Part shown: positions 23,642-33,001 of the stretch, piece by piece
Layout of the letters: each line of letters starts with the position of its first letter
Position numbering within the stretch: the stretch's first letter is position 1
NCBI GenBank assembly: GCA_900768045.1
Contig: CAAGBL010000095.1
Coordinates: 1-64,000 of the forward strand
DNA length: 64,000 nucleotides
Direction: 5' to 3'
Source: an uncultured Alistipes sp.
Lineage (GTDB): Bacteria > Bacteroidota > Bacteroidia > Bacteroidales > Rikenellaceae
Notes under the pieces: model-generated
The model's input: only the letters and a program-made list of their open reading frames with translations
The model's database searches: none
What the model was told of the DNA's origin: nothing
Made by a program: the position numbers and the translations under genes

Positions 23642-24085
23642 ATGAACAATATGACCTCACAACAGAAGCGCCAATGGGCGATGTCGATGTATATTCACGA
23701 GAACCGAACACAGGAGGAGATTGCCGATGTGGTTGGGGTATCTCGTCAGACTATTATACGCTGGGCAAAAGCCGACAAATGGCACGAACACAAAGCCTCG
23801 CTTACTATGACACGAGAGGGGCAAATTCAGGCACTACAACAGCAGATTGTAGAGATTAACAACAACATTCTTCAGCGAGAGGACGGACAGCGTTATGCCT
23901 CGCCAAAAGAGGCTGACACCATCTCCAAACTAACCAATGCCATCAACAAATTGGAAACCGATGCAGGTATCCACGATGTTGTTAGCGTTGGGCAGCGATT
24001 TATTGCGTGGCTACGCCCTATCGACCTCGACCTGACAAAGAGGTTCACACAGTTGTTCGACTCATTTATTAACTCCTTGATGTAG
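23642..24085 (+). CDS. Terminase small subunit-like HTH protein
   Basis: 147 aa from ATG 23642. An HTH of the type TQEEIADVVGVSRQTIIRWAKADKW (about 20-44) is followed by helices, as in Mu-like small terminase/DNA-recognition proteins. It is the first gene of the rightward head operon, directly before the large terminase. An upstream in-frame ATG at 23618 lies almost on the promoter element, so the later start is preferred. Confidence 0.75.
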   Translation: MNNMTSQQKRQWAMSMYIHENRTQEEIADVVGVSRQTIIRWAKADKWHEHKASLTMTREGQIQALQQQIVEINNNILQREDGQRYASPKEADTISKLTNAINKLETDAGIHDVVSVGQRFIAWLRPIDLDLTKRFTQLFDSFINSLM

Positions 24086-24089
24086 CCCT

Positions 24090-25637
24090 ATGAAGCAAAT
24101 TGACCGTGATGCTCTACGCAAATGGGAGGAACTCAAACGCTCCATATACAACGATACGCCCATAGACACCTCGCTATCCCCAGCCGAGGTGGAGAAGCTG
24201 CGTATCAAGTTAGAGGCAAATCCTATCGAGTGGATTAAATACCTATTCCCCAACTATGCCAAGGCAGAGTTCGCCCCGTTCCATATCAAAGCCATCAAGC
24301 GACTCATTAACAATCCCGAGTGGTTTGAGGTGTTGTCGTGGAGCCGAGAGTTGGCAAAGAGTACCATCGTGATGTTCGTTGTACTCTACTTGGTTCTGAC
24401 CAAGCGCAAGAACACTGTTATGTTGGCTGCTGCCACCCAGAAGGCTGCTGCCAAGCTACTTGCCCCATACCGAGCCAATCTTGAAAGTAACCGCCGACTC
24501 ATTCAGCTGTATGGCGAGCAAATGAGCGTAGGCGATTGGTCGGAGCTCCAATTCAAAACCAAGCAAGGAGCGTCATTTACAGGTCTTGGTGCCGGTGATG
24601 CGCCTCGTGGAGCCCGTAATGAGGCGAAGCGTCCAGATATTCTGATTGTCGATGACTTTGATACTGACGAGGATTGCTTAAATCCCGATGTGCTGAATAA
24701 AAAGTGGGAATGGTGGGAACATGCCCTGTACCCGACACGCTCGGTATCAGAGCCAACACTAATTGTATTCTGCGGTAATATCATCGCAGAGGATTGTTGT
24801 ATCAAAAGAGCTGGAGAAAAAGCCGACCATTGGGATATAGTGAATATCCGAGATGCCGAAGGTAAAAGCACTTGGCCATCCAAGAACTCCGAGGAGATGA
24901 TTGACCGCATACTCTCGAAGATAAGCACTAAGGCAGCACAGGGAGAGTATTTCAATAACCCTGTTGTCGAGGGTAAAATCTTCTCTACGGTCAAGTGGGG
25001 CAAGGTGCCACCACTACGCAAGTTCCCGTTCCTGTGCATCTATGCCGACCCAACATCATCGGAGGCGAAAGGCTCTGCCAAGAATAAAAAGGGTTCACTC
25101 AAAGCGATGTGGCTGCTTGGCAAGATGGATCGCACTCTTTATGTTATCAAAGGCTTCCTCGGCAAGATGACCACTGATGAGTTCGTAACGCACTACTTCA
25201 CGCTGTATCTACACGCACTTATGAAGGGGCAGCGTAACATCTATATGGTGCAGGAGAATAACTCTCTGCAGGATCCATTTTTTCAACAGGTATTCAAGAA
25301 GGTGTTAGCCGCCAAGTGTAAGGAGTTAGGTGTCAATATATCGGTCATACCTGATGAGAAAAAGAAGACCGACAAAGCACTGCGTATCGAGGCGAATCTT
25401 GAACCTCTGAACCGAGAGGGATTGCTGGTACTCAACGAAGCGGAACATAACGACCCGAATATGCAGGGGCTCGAAGAGGAGTTCAAATTCTTTTCAATGT
25501 CGCTCAAATTCCACGCTGACGGTGTGGACTGCGTAGAGGGTGGCAATCGCTTTATCGATGACAAAATCGGGCAGATGCACCCTATACACACAACATCGTA
25601 CAAGACAATAGCAAAACGCAATAAATACAGACAATAA
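24090..25637 (+). CDS. Terminase large subunit
   Basis: 515 aa. The N-terminal ATPase has the variant Walker A region WSRELAKSTIVMFVV (about 89-103) and Walker B DILIVDDFD (about 187-195). The C-terminal nuclease region includes IYADPTSSEAKGS (about 316) and a late FIDDKIGQMHP. It packages DNA into heads together with the preceding small subunit and the portal. Confidence 0.88.
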   Translation: MKQIDRDALRKWEELKRSIYNDTPIDTSLSPAEVEKLRIKLEANPIEWIKYLFPNYAKAEFAPFHIKAIKRLINNPEWFEVLSWSRELAKSTIVMFVVLYLVLTKRKNTVMLAAATQKAAAKLLAPYRANLESNRRLIQLYGEQMSVGDWSELQFKTKQGASFTGLGAGDAPRGARNEAKRPDILIVDDFDTDEDCLNPDVLNKKWEWWEHALYPTRSVSEPTLIVFCGNIIAEDCCIKRAGEKADHWDIVNIRDAEGKSTWPSKNSEEMIDRILSKISTKAAQGEYFNNPVVEGKIFSTVKWGKVPPLRKFPFLCIYADPTSSEAKGSAKNKKGSLKAMWLLGKMDRTLYVIKGFLGKMTTDEFVTHYFTLYLHALMKGQRNIYMVQENNSLQDPFFQQVFKKVLAAKCKELGVNISVIPDEKKKTDKALRIEANLEPLNREGLLVLNEAEHNDPNMQGLEEEFKFFSMSLKFHADGVDCVEGGNRFIDDKIGQMHPIHTTSYKTIAKRNKYRQ

Positions 25638-26062
25638 TGGCAAACTTCATTACTACGGAGGATTATAACGCCTCCATACATCAGGAGATATTAGACGCTG
25701 TTATACGCTCCGACAGCACAATCATCGAGGTTGTAGAGGATAGAGCCATAGCCGAGATGCGAGGCTATATGTCTCGCCGCTACGACTGCGACAAGGTATT
25801 CTCTGCCGAGGGCAAGGAGCGCAACGAATTGGTGCTAATGATGGCTATTGACATCGCCATATATCACCTGTTCTGCATACACAATCCTCGTATGATGTCG
25901 GAGATTCGTGTTGAACGATATGAGCGTGCTATCAAGTGGCTCGAAGGAATACGAAAAGGCGATATCACAGTCGATGGGCTTCCTGAAGTAGAAAGCGAGG
26001 TTATGGATACCGCCTCGCAGTTCCAGATACGCAGTAATAGAAAACGAAATAACAACATCTAA
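25637..26062 (+). CDS. DUF1320 (Mu gp36-like) head protein
   Basis: 141 aa, sharing its first base with the terminase stop. The pattern MANFITTEDYNASI...AIAEMRGYMSRRYD...YHLFCIHNPR matches the DUF1320 family, which accompanies Mu-like portal genes and is thought to be a head-tail adaptor. Confidence 0.75.
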   Translation: MANFITTEDYNASIHQEILDAVIRSDSTIIEVVEDRAIAEMRGYMSRRYDCDKVFSAEGKERNELVLMMAIDIAIYHLFCIHNPRMMSEIRVERYERAIKWLEGIRKGDITVDGLPEVESEVMDTASQFQIRSNRKRNNNI

Positions 26063-26064
26063 CT

Positions 26065-27438
26065 ATGGCAAAGAACAAGAAGCACAATAAGCGTATCACC
26101 TCTGGTGGTAGTGTTGGGCGTACCCCTACGCAAACAATCGTACTTCAGCCCACCCGCCGAGGTGGACTCGATGTGTCCGAGTATATGACAGCAATACGCA
26201 AGGCGGAGTTAATCGACTACCCCCAGCGTAAGAAGCTCATCGACCTCTACAAAGATGTCAAAACAGACTCCCACCTATTTGCGGTACTTCGCAAGCAGAA
26301 GGCAGCTATACTTTCAACCCCGATTCAGTTCCTGCGTGATGGTGAGGTTGATGAGCAGATGCAGGAGCATATTACATCGCCTTGGTTCAACCACTTCATT
26401 GAGGACCTTATTGACCACGAGTGGGAAGGTGTCGGAGGCTCGCTGTTCCAATTCTACAAAGACGAGAAGGGCTGGGTTAAGTACGACCTTATTCCGAGGG
26501 AACATGTGGACCCAATCAACCGCACGATCCTCCGTAACCCGACAGACCTCCGAGGCGAGAGCTGGGAGGAGTTCTCCGACTTGTTGTATGTCGGCGACCC
26601 CAGACAAATCGGCGACCTTGCGGTCTGCGCCTTCTGGGTAATCCTCAAACGCAACAATGTGTCTGATTGGGCCGAGCTCGCCGAGATATTCGGGCGACCT
26701 ATCCGAGAGGGTACATACGATGCGTGGGACGAGAAGGCTCGAGAAAAATTGATTGAGGATATCTACAATATGGGCGGTGCTGGTATCATTATCCACCCTG
26801 ACGGAACGAAAATAAACCTACTCCAAACAGGCAATGTGTCCGGAGCTGGGGATATGTATAGCGGACTTGCCACATATTGCAACAACGAGATGAGTAAGGC
26901 GGTAAATGGTAATACCTTGACCACCGAGGCGGGCGACAAAGGCACGCAAGCCCTCGGCACTGTACAACAGGAGGGCGAGGTCGATATCACCTTCTTCATT
27001 AAGCGACAGATCCTCGACATTCTCAACTATGAGGTGTGCGACATCTTTGCTGCTCTCGGCATCAACACCAAGGGTGGTAAATTCGCCTTTGTGCCACCAA
27101 AGAAGAAGGACCCTGCACAACAGGTTACTATCGTTTGCCGACTGAAAAATGAGGCAGGATTACCCATTGCCGATGACTACCTCTATGAGGAGTTCGGTAT
27201 TCCGAAGCCCGATGACTACGACCAAATCAAGGAGCAAGCACAGGCAACAGCAGCAGCCATCAAAGAGGGCAAAAAAGAGGATAAAACAGAGGACCCTGAC
27301 GCTGATGGAGACGAGAGTACCGAGCCCAAGAGCAAAAAAACAACCTCTAAGAAAGACGAAGACCACAAATTCATAGATCGTCTTCGCAGTTTTTTTGGAG
27401 GAGCCCCCGACAGCGCGGGGGCGGATTTAGATTGGTAG
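26065..27438 (+). CDS. Portal protein, DUF935 (Mu gp29-like)
   Basis: 457 aa. YMTAIRKAELIDYPQRKKLIDLYKDVKTDSHLFAVLRKQ and the later AEIFGRPIREGTYD (about 218-231) are hallmarks of DUF935 portals. The C-terminal 60 residues are charged low-complexity. It would form the dodecameric DNA gate at the head vertex. It ends 4 nt inside the head-morphogenesis gene. Confidence 0.88.
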   Translation: MAKNKKHNKRITSGGSVGRTPTQTIVLQPTRRGGLDVSEYMTAIRKAELIDYPQRKKLIDLYKDVKTDSHLFAVLRKQKAAILSTPIQFLRDGEVDEQMQEHITSPWFNHFIEDLIDHEWEGVGGSLFQFYKDEKGWVKYDLIPREHVDPINRTILRNPTDLRGESWEEFSDLLYVGDPRQIGDLAVCAFWVILKRNNVSDWAELAEIFGRPIREGTYDAWDEKAREKLIEDIYNMGGAGIIIHPDGTKINLLQTGNVSGAGDMYSGLATYCNNEMSKAVNGNTLTTEAGDKGTQALGTVQQEGEVDITFFIKRQILDILNYEVCDIFAALGINTKGGKFAFVPPKKKDPAQQVTIVCRLKNEAGLPIADDYLYEEFGIPKPDDYDQIKEQAQATAAAIKEGKKEDKTEDPDADGDESTEPKSKKTTSKKDEDHKFIDRLRSFFGGAPDSAGADLDW

Positions 27439-28844
27439 TCGATGAGTTGTACCGGGATGCTGCCGACAACGAGGGGGCTCGAAGTAGTTTCACCTTCGAC
27501 TCCTCAATCATAGAGAAGGCTTTACGCAACATTCAGTCGAAGCGTATCAACACACGCACGACTATCGATGCGGGGCTATTCTCGGAGGTGCAGCGCATTG
27601 TAAGCAACGCTATTGATATCGGCTATAATGCTCCAGCTGGCGGTAGCAGCTTCGCCCAAGAACTGAAAAACAATGCCGAGGTGTGGTCAGCGTTCAAGGT
27701 TCACCGTATGGGCAGGGATATCGCTGCTCGTATGTTAGACGAAGATGGCAACCTCAAATCGTTTGAACAGTTCAAAGCCGACACAAAGGACATCGTGGAT
27801 CATCAGGTAGGGCGTTGGCTACGCACCGAATTTGATACCGCTGTAAAGCGTGCCCATCGTGCCGCCGAGATGCGTCAATTTATGGATGAGGCTGATGTGT
27901 TCCCGAATATCGAGTGGCTGCCATCGACAGCAGTAAACCCTCGTGAGTCGCACATGCCATTCTACCACCGCATCTGGCCTATTGATGATCCATTTTGGGA
28001 GAAGCACAAACCGGGCGATGAGTGGGGCTGTCAGTGTGATTGGAGAGCAACAGACGAGGAGCCTACCGACAACACAGGCATCGGTGAGGAGAGTATCAAG
28101 CCATCAGCGGGATTGGGTGGCAACCCTGCCAGAACAGGGCAGATATTCTCCAACGACCACCCATATTTCCCAAGCGATTGCGACCACTGTGCATTCAAGA
28201 GTGTGCAACTACGACTGTTTACCAACAAGCAGAAAAACTGCTATCAGTGCGCCAACATCATCAAGGCAATCAAGAGCGCAAAGTTGGCTCCCGTTATTGA
28301 GGAGTATGAGCGTCTGCGAGCTGATGAGAACTACACCGATGTCAAGATTGACCGCAAGAGTGGTGGCTTGAAGGCAACTCATATCGGGCACAATATCCAT
28401 AGTGAGCCAAATGAAGAGCGATTCTTCGGAGGAAAGTACTCTTCCACCGATTTGGAGTTTGAATGCCAAGAACGACTATTTAAGATGGGACATAAGGCTA
28501 TACTGTGCGATGAATCCAAGGAGTATCAAGGCAAGAAATTGGCGGCTCTTGATATGGAGTTAGACGGTGTTATGATTGATATTAAGTCTATCACAGGTAA
28601 CGGTTGGTACTCTCACGCATTGAGAGTTAAAAACAATCAATTGCGCCGATACAACAATCGTCCAGATAATCCAGTCCCAGCAAGCCGAGTATGCTTATAT
28701 TTCCACGAAGCAGAGTTGTTTGATGATATCAAGATGCGAAAATCCATTTACTACTTCAAACAACATTTGGAGGGGACCTGTTACATCAAGCATATTATTT
28801 GTGTTATCAACGGAAGAGACGGCATATTGGAATATGATGTATAA
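27432..28844 (+). CDS. MuF-type head protein fused to a PD-(D/E)XK-like nuclease toxin
   Basis: 470 aa, apparently from a TTG start overlapping the portal end. Residues about 80-255 are the MuF/gp30 head-morphogenesis domain (WLRTEFDTAVKRAHRAAEMRQF, then HMPFYHRIW and DEWGCQCDWR). The C-terminal ~170 residues are not structural: LDMELDGVMIDIKS (373-386) gives the D378...D383-x-K385 pattern of PD-(D/E)XK nucleases and resembles CdiA-type tRNase toxins. Known MuF-toxin fusions inject or deploy a toxin with the virion. A terminator follows. No immunity gene is recognisable in the next 180 bp. Confidence 0.8.
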   Translation: MVVDELYRDAADNEGARSSFTFDSSIIEKALRNIQSKRINTRTTIDAGLFSEVQRIVSNAIDIGYNAPAGGSSFAQELKNNAEVWSAFKVHRMGRDIAARMLDEDGNLKSFEQFKADTKDIVDHQVGRWLRTEFDTAVKRAHRAAEMRQFMDEADVFPNIEWLPSTAVNPRESHMPFYHRIWPIDDPFWEKHKPGDEWGCQCDWRATDEEPTDNTGIGEESIKPSAGLGGNPARTGQIFSNDHPYFPSDCDHCAFKSVQLRLFTNKQKNCYQCANIIKAIKSAKLAPVIEEYERLRADENYTDVKIDRKSGGLKATHIGHNIHSEPNEERFFGGKYSSTDLEFECQERLFKMGHKAILCDESKEYQGKKLAALDMELDGVMIDIKSITGNGWYSHALRVKNNQLRRYNNRPDNPVPASRVCLYFHEAELFDDIKMRKSIYYFKQHLEGTCYIKHIICVINGRDGILEYDV

Positions 28845-28848
28845 AGAC

Positions 28849-28877
28849 AATCCTCCGCCCGAAAGCGGAGGATTTTG
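28849..28877 (+). terminator. Terminator after the MuF-toxin gene
   Basis: AATCCTCCGC (28849-28858) pairs with GCGGAGGATT (28865-28874), with a 6-nt loop and a short T run. The 150 bp that follow up to 29025 hold a TTAACCGGTTAA palindrome (about 28905) and an 11-bp repeat array but no gene. Confidence 0.7.
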
Positions 28878-28986
28878 AAGCCAGTTTCCACCTATTTGCA
28901 TAGAGTTAACCGGTTAAACCAATGCAAATATAGCACAAAACATTCCAAAATACAACACTTTGGAAAGAATAATTTTACAACCCTCG

Positions 28987-29019
28987 TTTGAACGCTGTTT
29001 GAACGGCATTTGAATAACA
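28987..29019 (+). repeat. 11-bp phased TTTGAA array before the gpG-like gene
   Basis: Units TTTGAACGCTG, TTTGAACGGCA and TTTGAATAACA follow without gaps; six bases later comes ATG 29026. Since a terminator lies upstream, this array may mark a separate promoter or translation control for the next two genes. Confidence 0.65.
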
Positions 29020-29025
29020 CTCAAA

Positions 29026-29637
29026 ATGGCAGATAGAATTGAAAAAGACATACAGCGGTTTGTGCAGGGAGTTGAACAGCTTATCAGCCGCAGACTCCCC
29101 ATCTATGCGGGCAAGACTGCCACGCAGCACTTCAAGGATAACTTCACGAAAGGTGGATTTGTCAATGGGGGGCTACAACCTTGGCTTCCCTCCAAGCGTC
29201 TATCATCAGGTGGGCAAGGGGCAGACTCAAAGTATGGAACATTGCTTTCCTCACGCAAACACTTGTATAGTTCTATCAACTACACCCCCAGCACAGCCAA
29301 AGTCACCATCTTCAACGATGTGGTCTATGCTCAAATTCACAATGAGGGTGGCACGATTGGCATAACGCCCAAAATGAGGGGCTATGCGTGGCATCGCTAT
29401 TACGAACTAACAGGCAAGGGTAAAAGTGGCTCAAACAGCCCGAAAACAGGCAAAGAAGGCAAGAATGCCGAGCCTGTGGTGGAATCAGCGGAGGCGAAGA
29501 TGTGGAAAGGGCTTGCTTTGACTAAAAAGCAGTTTGTAACAATCCCCAAACGCCAATTTATGGGACAGAGTGCCGAACTTGACGACAAGATAGCCGCATA
29601 CATTGAACGAGAAGTTCTCAAAATCTTAAACTCATAA
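29026..29637 (+). CDS. Phage virion morphogenesis protein (Mu gpG-like)
   Basis: 203 aa. FTKGGFVNGGLQPWLPSKR and the GTLLSSRKHLYSSINYTPSTAKVTIFNDVVYAQIHNEGG segment (about 68-106) match the gpG-like virion morphogenesis family. It probably has a role in head completion or tail joining. Followed 4 bp later by the next gene. Confidence 0.8.
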   Translation: MADRIEKDIQRFVQGVEQLISRRLPIYAGKTATQHFKDNFTKGGFVNGGLQPWLPSKRLSSGGQGADSKYGTLLSSRKHLYSSINYTPSTAKVTIFNDVVYAQIHNEGGTIGITPKMRGYAWHRYYELTGKGKSGSNSPKTGKEGKNAEPVVESAEAKMWKGLALTKKQFVTIPKRQFMGQSAELDDKIAAYIEREVLKILNS

Positions 29638-29641
29638 AACT

Positions 29642-30094
29642 ATGGAAGAATTGTACCTGCGAATTGCAGACCGATTACAGAACAATGTCGAGGGGCTAAC
29701 CCTCATCGATGAGGACACAGGGCAACTGATTGAGAGTGCCGATGGTTATCCCGTAACATTCCCTTGTGCGTTGGTTGATGTTTCAACGGTGGATTGGGCG
29801 AGTTGCCGAGGAACAGATCAGCGTGGTACCGCCTACATCACCATCAAGCACGCCTTCGACTGCCACGAGGACACACACCTCTCCTCATATCCGTACAACC
29901 AATTTGAGCACCTAAAACGCCGAAGCGAGCAGCACAGGCAACTATGCTCGGCATTACACGCCTACAAATTTGCGGTGGCGACCTCTGAACTCCAAAGAAC
30001 ACAGAGCCGACACTACACTCTATATGGGCGTATCAAGGTATATGAGGTTACTTTCAAGGTTCAGGTTGCAGACAACCTACTCGCCAGAGAATAG
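29642..30094 (+). CDS. Putative tail completion/terminator protein
   Basis: 150 aa, last gene of the rightward late operon. It begins MEELYLRIADRLQNNVEGL and contains VDVSTVDWASCRGTDQRGTAYITI, a pattern seen in hypothetical proteins next to gpG-like genes in Bacteroidales phages. Position suggests a minor-tail or tail-terminator role. Its end overlaps the convergent early gene by 18 bp. Confidence 0.55.
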   Translation: MEELYLRIADRLQNNVEGLTLIDEDTGQLIESADGYPVTFPCALVDVSTVDWASCRGTDQRGTAYITIKHAFDCHEDTHLSSYPYNQFEHLKRRSEQHRQLCSALHAYKFAVATSELQRTQSRHYTLYGRIKVYEVTFKVQVADNLLARE

Positions 30095-30346
30095 TCGGAG
30101 CTGGGCAGCGGTCAGTTTGGGGACCTTGACCTTTGGCATCGGTTTAATTCCTTCGTCTGGGTGTTCTCGGCAGAACTGCCTGATTATAGACATCACTCGC
30201 TCCTCGGAGATAAAGAACTCTTGTTCCGAGAGGACTTTAATAGCATCATCAAAGCGCAGTCGTTGTACCTCCGTCCAATAATGCCAACGGCGGCACAACG
30301 CTTCATCACGCTTCTTGATTAGGTCTTTATTTCGTCCTCTCGGCAT
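30077..30346 (-). CDS. Small helical early phage protein
   Basis: 89 aa from ATG 30346 (MPRGRNKDLIKKRDEALCRRWHYWTEVQ...). The helical, basic protein contains an HTH-like segment LSEQEFFISEERVMSIIRQF (about 39-58). It is the last gene of the early operon. A DNA-binding role is possible; the family is not recognised. Confidence 0.55.
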   Translation of the reverse strand: MPRGRNKDLIKKRDEALCRRWHYWTEVQRLRFDDAIKVLSEQEFFISEERVMSIIRQFCREHPDEGIKPMPKVKVPKLTAAQLRLFSGE

Positions 30347-30427
30347 TTGAGTAATTTTAGGATATGAATATACAAAAATAGTGGAAATCAATGCGATTCC
30401 CACTATTTGCTTAACAGAATTAAGTAG

Positions 30428-31087
30428 TTACTCCTTTTTATCCATCGAGGCGAGCGACAAAGGCAAGGTTCTCTTGACTCCTTTTTCATCTTTGTAGGTT
30501 ACGGAGATAAACTCCACCGACTCGACAGGCTTGTATGCCTGTTTGATAATTTCCGCAGCGTCAATCAACTCAGAGAACCCCGACTTGCGAGCGACCTCTT
30601 GAAGTTGCAGTACTCGGCTCGCTTTCAAGTTGCCCTTCTTATCTCGGGCAAGCAACGCCATCACCATATCGGTCAAGGCTGCCAACTCCTCATTTTGCTC
30701 CATCTTCGACTTAAAGAAGTCTGTTACCTTCTGAATGCCGACTTTGACCGTATCGTCCCACGCATCGTTAGTACGCTTGCCAAGGGTAATCGACACCATA
30801 CCATCTGACGATGTAAAGGAGTTGCTATGGCGGTCTGTTTTGGTGTCGTACAACTCATCTTTGATTGAGATTAAAGTGTCGGCAGCCGTAAATACCGAGT
30901 CCTTCTCCCTACGCATCATCTCACTCACGCCCTTCATTCGCTCGAAGGTATTGCGTACAAAATCATCAACACTCTGCTTGTAAGCATCAATGTCCTCTTG
31001 GCGTTTCTGTTTCTCGGCACGCTCAGCAGCCTCAAGCTGCGCTTTCAGTTCAGCGCGTTGTGCTGGGGTTAAATCATTTAGATTCAT
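30428..31087 (-). CDS. DUF3164 family protein
   Basis: 219 aa. LTPAQRAELKAQLEAAERAEKQKR at the start and SFTSSDGMVSITLGKRTNDAWDDTVKVGI...LLARDKKGNLKASRVLQLQE later match DUF3164, a family largely confined to Mu-like transposable phages and found in their early regions. Its function is unknown. Its presence supports the Mu-type assignment. Confidence 0.88.
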   Translation of the reverse strand: MNLNDLTPAQRAELKAQLEAAERAEKQKRQEDIDAYKQSVDDFVRNTFERMKGVSEMMRREKDSVFTAADTLISIKDELYDTKTDRHSNSFTSSDGMVSITLGKRTNDAWDDTVKVGIQKVTDFFKSKMEQNEELAALTDMVMALLARDKKGNLKASRVLQLQEVARKSGFSELIDAAEIIKQAYKPVESVEFISVTYKDEKGVKRTLPLSLASMDKKE

Positions 31088-31090
31088 ATT

Positions 31091-31468
31091 CTATCTCCTT
31101 TTGGTTTTACTTTTGTTCTGTCTCTTCCTGCGTCTTTGTAGTCGGGTTAAGCGTTGCTTCTTGCGGGTTCTATTCGTTCTTTTCGGGTTAGAATGGTACC
31201 GTCTGCGATGCTGTGAGCATTTCCATAACCAAGTGGCAATTACCGCTGCCGCCATAAGTTTGTAAGCCATCTCTGCTTCTTGGGACATCTCTTTCAGCGC
31301 TGCCGCCGTACACTCATTAGGCTCAACCTCAAATGTCAGCTCTGTTGGTTCGGGGTGAATAATCTCGTTTTTCGGAGCATCATTATTAGTAAACTCAACC
31401 TCTTTAATAACCGTAAGTGGCTGCCCATTGACAAACAACTGCCCGATGATGTTTTTCTCCTCTCCCAT
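31091..31468 (-). CDS. Hypothetical protein with strongly basic C-terminus
   Basis: 125 aa from ATG 31468 (MGEEKNIIGQLFVNG), 5 nt after the preceding stop. The first ~60 residues are acidic and beta-like, then a hydrophobic segment (MAYKLMAAAVIATWLW), then about 35 residues that are mostly Arg, Lys and Gln. It could be membrane associated or bind nucleic acid. Not recognised. Confidence 0.55.
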   Translation of the reverse strand: MGEEKNIIGQLFVNGQPLTVIKEVEFTNNDAPKNEIIHPEPTELTFEVEPNECTAAALKEMSQEAEMAYKLMAAAVIATWLWKCSQHRRRYHSNPKRTNRTRKKQRLTRLQRRRKRQNKSKTKRR

Positions 31469-31472
31469 GGTG

Positions 31473-32117
31473 CTACTTTTTAAGCTCGCCCATAACACCT
31501 CGCTCGATGCGCTCCTGAACACGCTCTTTGCAAGCATCAAGGAACATTTGCAAGCCCTCTACCATCTTGGCGTTCTGCTCCGATGGGAAGCGGTTGTTCA
31601 ACTTCTGGTGTCGGTCAAGTAGTGCCAAAACCAACTGCTCCGATTGAAGTCCGGGCACGACACTACCATCATCGTTCTTTTGTACGAACTGCACTACCTG
31701 TTGGGTGTCGGTGTACTGCGTCTTGCCATCAACAAAGCCGAGGCACTCTCTAATGAGGTAGCAGTGGGCACCGCCATATACCTCGTCATCGATAACCGAT
31801 ATCGTCTGTTCCTCGCTTGGGAATACAAGCGCATCGATAGGCTTGCCTTCGGGTTCGGGGAGGAGCTTGTAATCAGCCTTGACAAGAGCCATAATCTGCT
31901 CATCAAAATCACGATCCTTGGTAATAGTTCCGCCTATCAGGTCAAAGAACAACCCATTCAGGATACCATGTGCTCGCCCGATGCTCGCCTTAACCTCGCC
32001 TTTGGCGTTAGGTAGCTGCTTCTTTAACTTTTCAAGTAATAGGTTGCAGAGGTAAATTCCTCTGATTCGCTCGTCCGCCAACAGACGGGCTACATCTTCT
32101 TGTGTGTACTGTATCAT
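31473..32117 (-). CDS. Hypothetical early phage protein
   Basis: 214 aa, soluble, acidic, no membrane segment. It starts MIQYTQEDVARLLADERIRGIYLCNLL and has no catalytic motif that I recognise. It sits between an ASCH-like gene and DUF3164 in the early operon. Confidence 0.65.
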   Translation of the reverse strand: MIQYTQEDVARLLADERIRGIYLCNLLLEKLKKQLPNAKGEVKASIGRAHGILNGLFFDLIGGTITKDRDFDEQIMALVKADYKLLPEPEGKPIDALVFPSEEQTISVIDDEVYGGAHCYLIRECLGFVDGKTQYTDTQQVVQFVQKNDDGSVVPGLQSEQLVLALLDRHQKLNNRFPSEQNAKMVEGLQMFLDACKERVQERIERGVMGELKK

Positions 32118-32121
32118 ATCT

Positions 32122-32763
32122 CTATTGTATTAAAGTGAATTCATATACCCAAACCCAAGGGTTGCTTTCCCAAGTGCCTTTGCCCATAACCTTATCAATG
32201 AGGTCCGCAAATGCTTCTCTCGCAGTATTGTAATATCCCGCAACGCTCTGCCCGTAGTCGCAGTAGAAGTAGAACATATCCGCAAATATAATGGAAGCAC
32301 TATCTACCTGTTTGATGCCCTCCTTCATACAATCCTCTTCGGAAATATCTTGTAAGCGCTCACATCGTACTTTGTCAATACCTATATAGTGAGGCATAAG
32401 ATTTGGAGCGACAAACATTTTGTTATCCCAGCCTTTTTGTGCGTCAGCTCTCTCTTCTCTGTATCCATCACCAACGCTCCGATACAGAATTTTGTCAGGA
32501 GCGAAAATATCACTATAACGCTGGGCAACTGCCACCTTCTCACAAAAGTCGAATTGCGAGGTTGCAGTGGTATTATCAGAGAAATCCGCCCGTAGTGTCT
32601 TCTTTTTTATAGTTCTACCGCATACTTCCGCTACCCAATGCACCCCAGCATATTCTGCTTTTCGTGAAGGTTGGGGCTTAACCAAAGACCTTGTCATCGT
32701 CTTTTCCCCTTGTAGTACCGCAGTTGTTAAACAATAGCGGTCATTAAACATTCGCTTCTTCAT
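32122..32763 (-). CDS. ASCH/PUA-like phage protein
   Basis: 213 aa. It begins MFNDRYCLTTAVLQGEKTMTRSL and ends NPWVWVYEFTLI, the frame pattern of ASCH-like phage proteins (the family is thought to bind RNA or nucleotides). Start overlaps the previous gene by 20 bp. A role in host RNA or base handling is possible but unproven. Confidence 0.6.
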   Translation of the reverse strand: MKKRMFNDRYCLTTAVLQGEKTMTRSLVKPQPSRKAEYAGVHWVAEVCGRTIKKKTLRADFSDNTTATSQFDFCEKVAVAQRYSDIFAPDKILYRSVGDGYREERADAQKGWDNKMFVAPNLMPHYIGIDKVRCERLQDISEEDCMKEGIKQVDSASIIFADMFYFYCDYGQSVAGYYNTAREAFADLIDKVMGKGTWESNPWVWVYEFTLIQ

Positions 32764-33001
32764 ACTCCTCTATAAATTGATTGATTGTTGATATCTTCTC
32801 TTGTAGAGCCGTCCATTTGTCAAGTTGCTTTTCGGTGGCTTCACCGCTTTGCCTAATATCCTCCAAATGGTCATACTTCTTTTTGAGGGACTTGAATACA
32901 GGGCGTAACTCCTCGGAGATAATGCCCGCCTCCTCTGGTGTCAGGGCAAGCATTCTTTCGCTATATCCTGTACCCTTGATTGGTTCATTTATCCATTTCA
33001 T
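32744..33001 (-). CDS. Small helical hypothetical protein
   Basis: 85 aa, mostly helical and charged (LRPVFKSLKKKYDHLEDIRQSGEATEKQLDKW). It overlaps its neighbours by a few bases at each end, as expected for a translated operon gene. Not recognised. Confidence 0.6.
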   Translation of the reverse strand: MKWINEPIKGTGYSERMLALTPEEAGIISEELRPVFKSLKKKYDHLEDIRQSGEATEKQLDKWTALQEKISTINQFIEEYEEANV

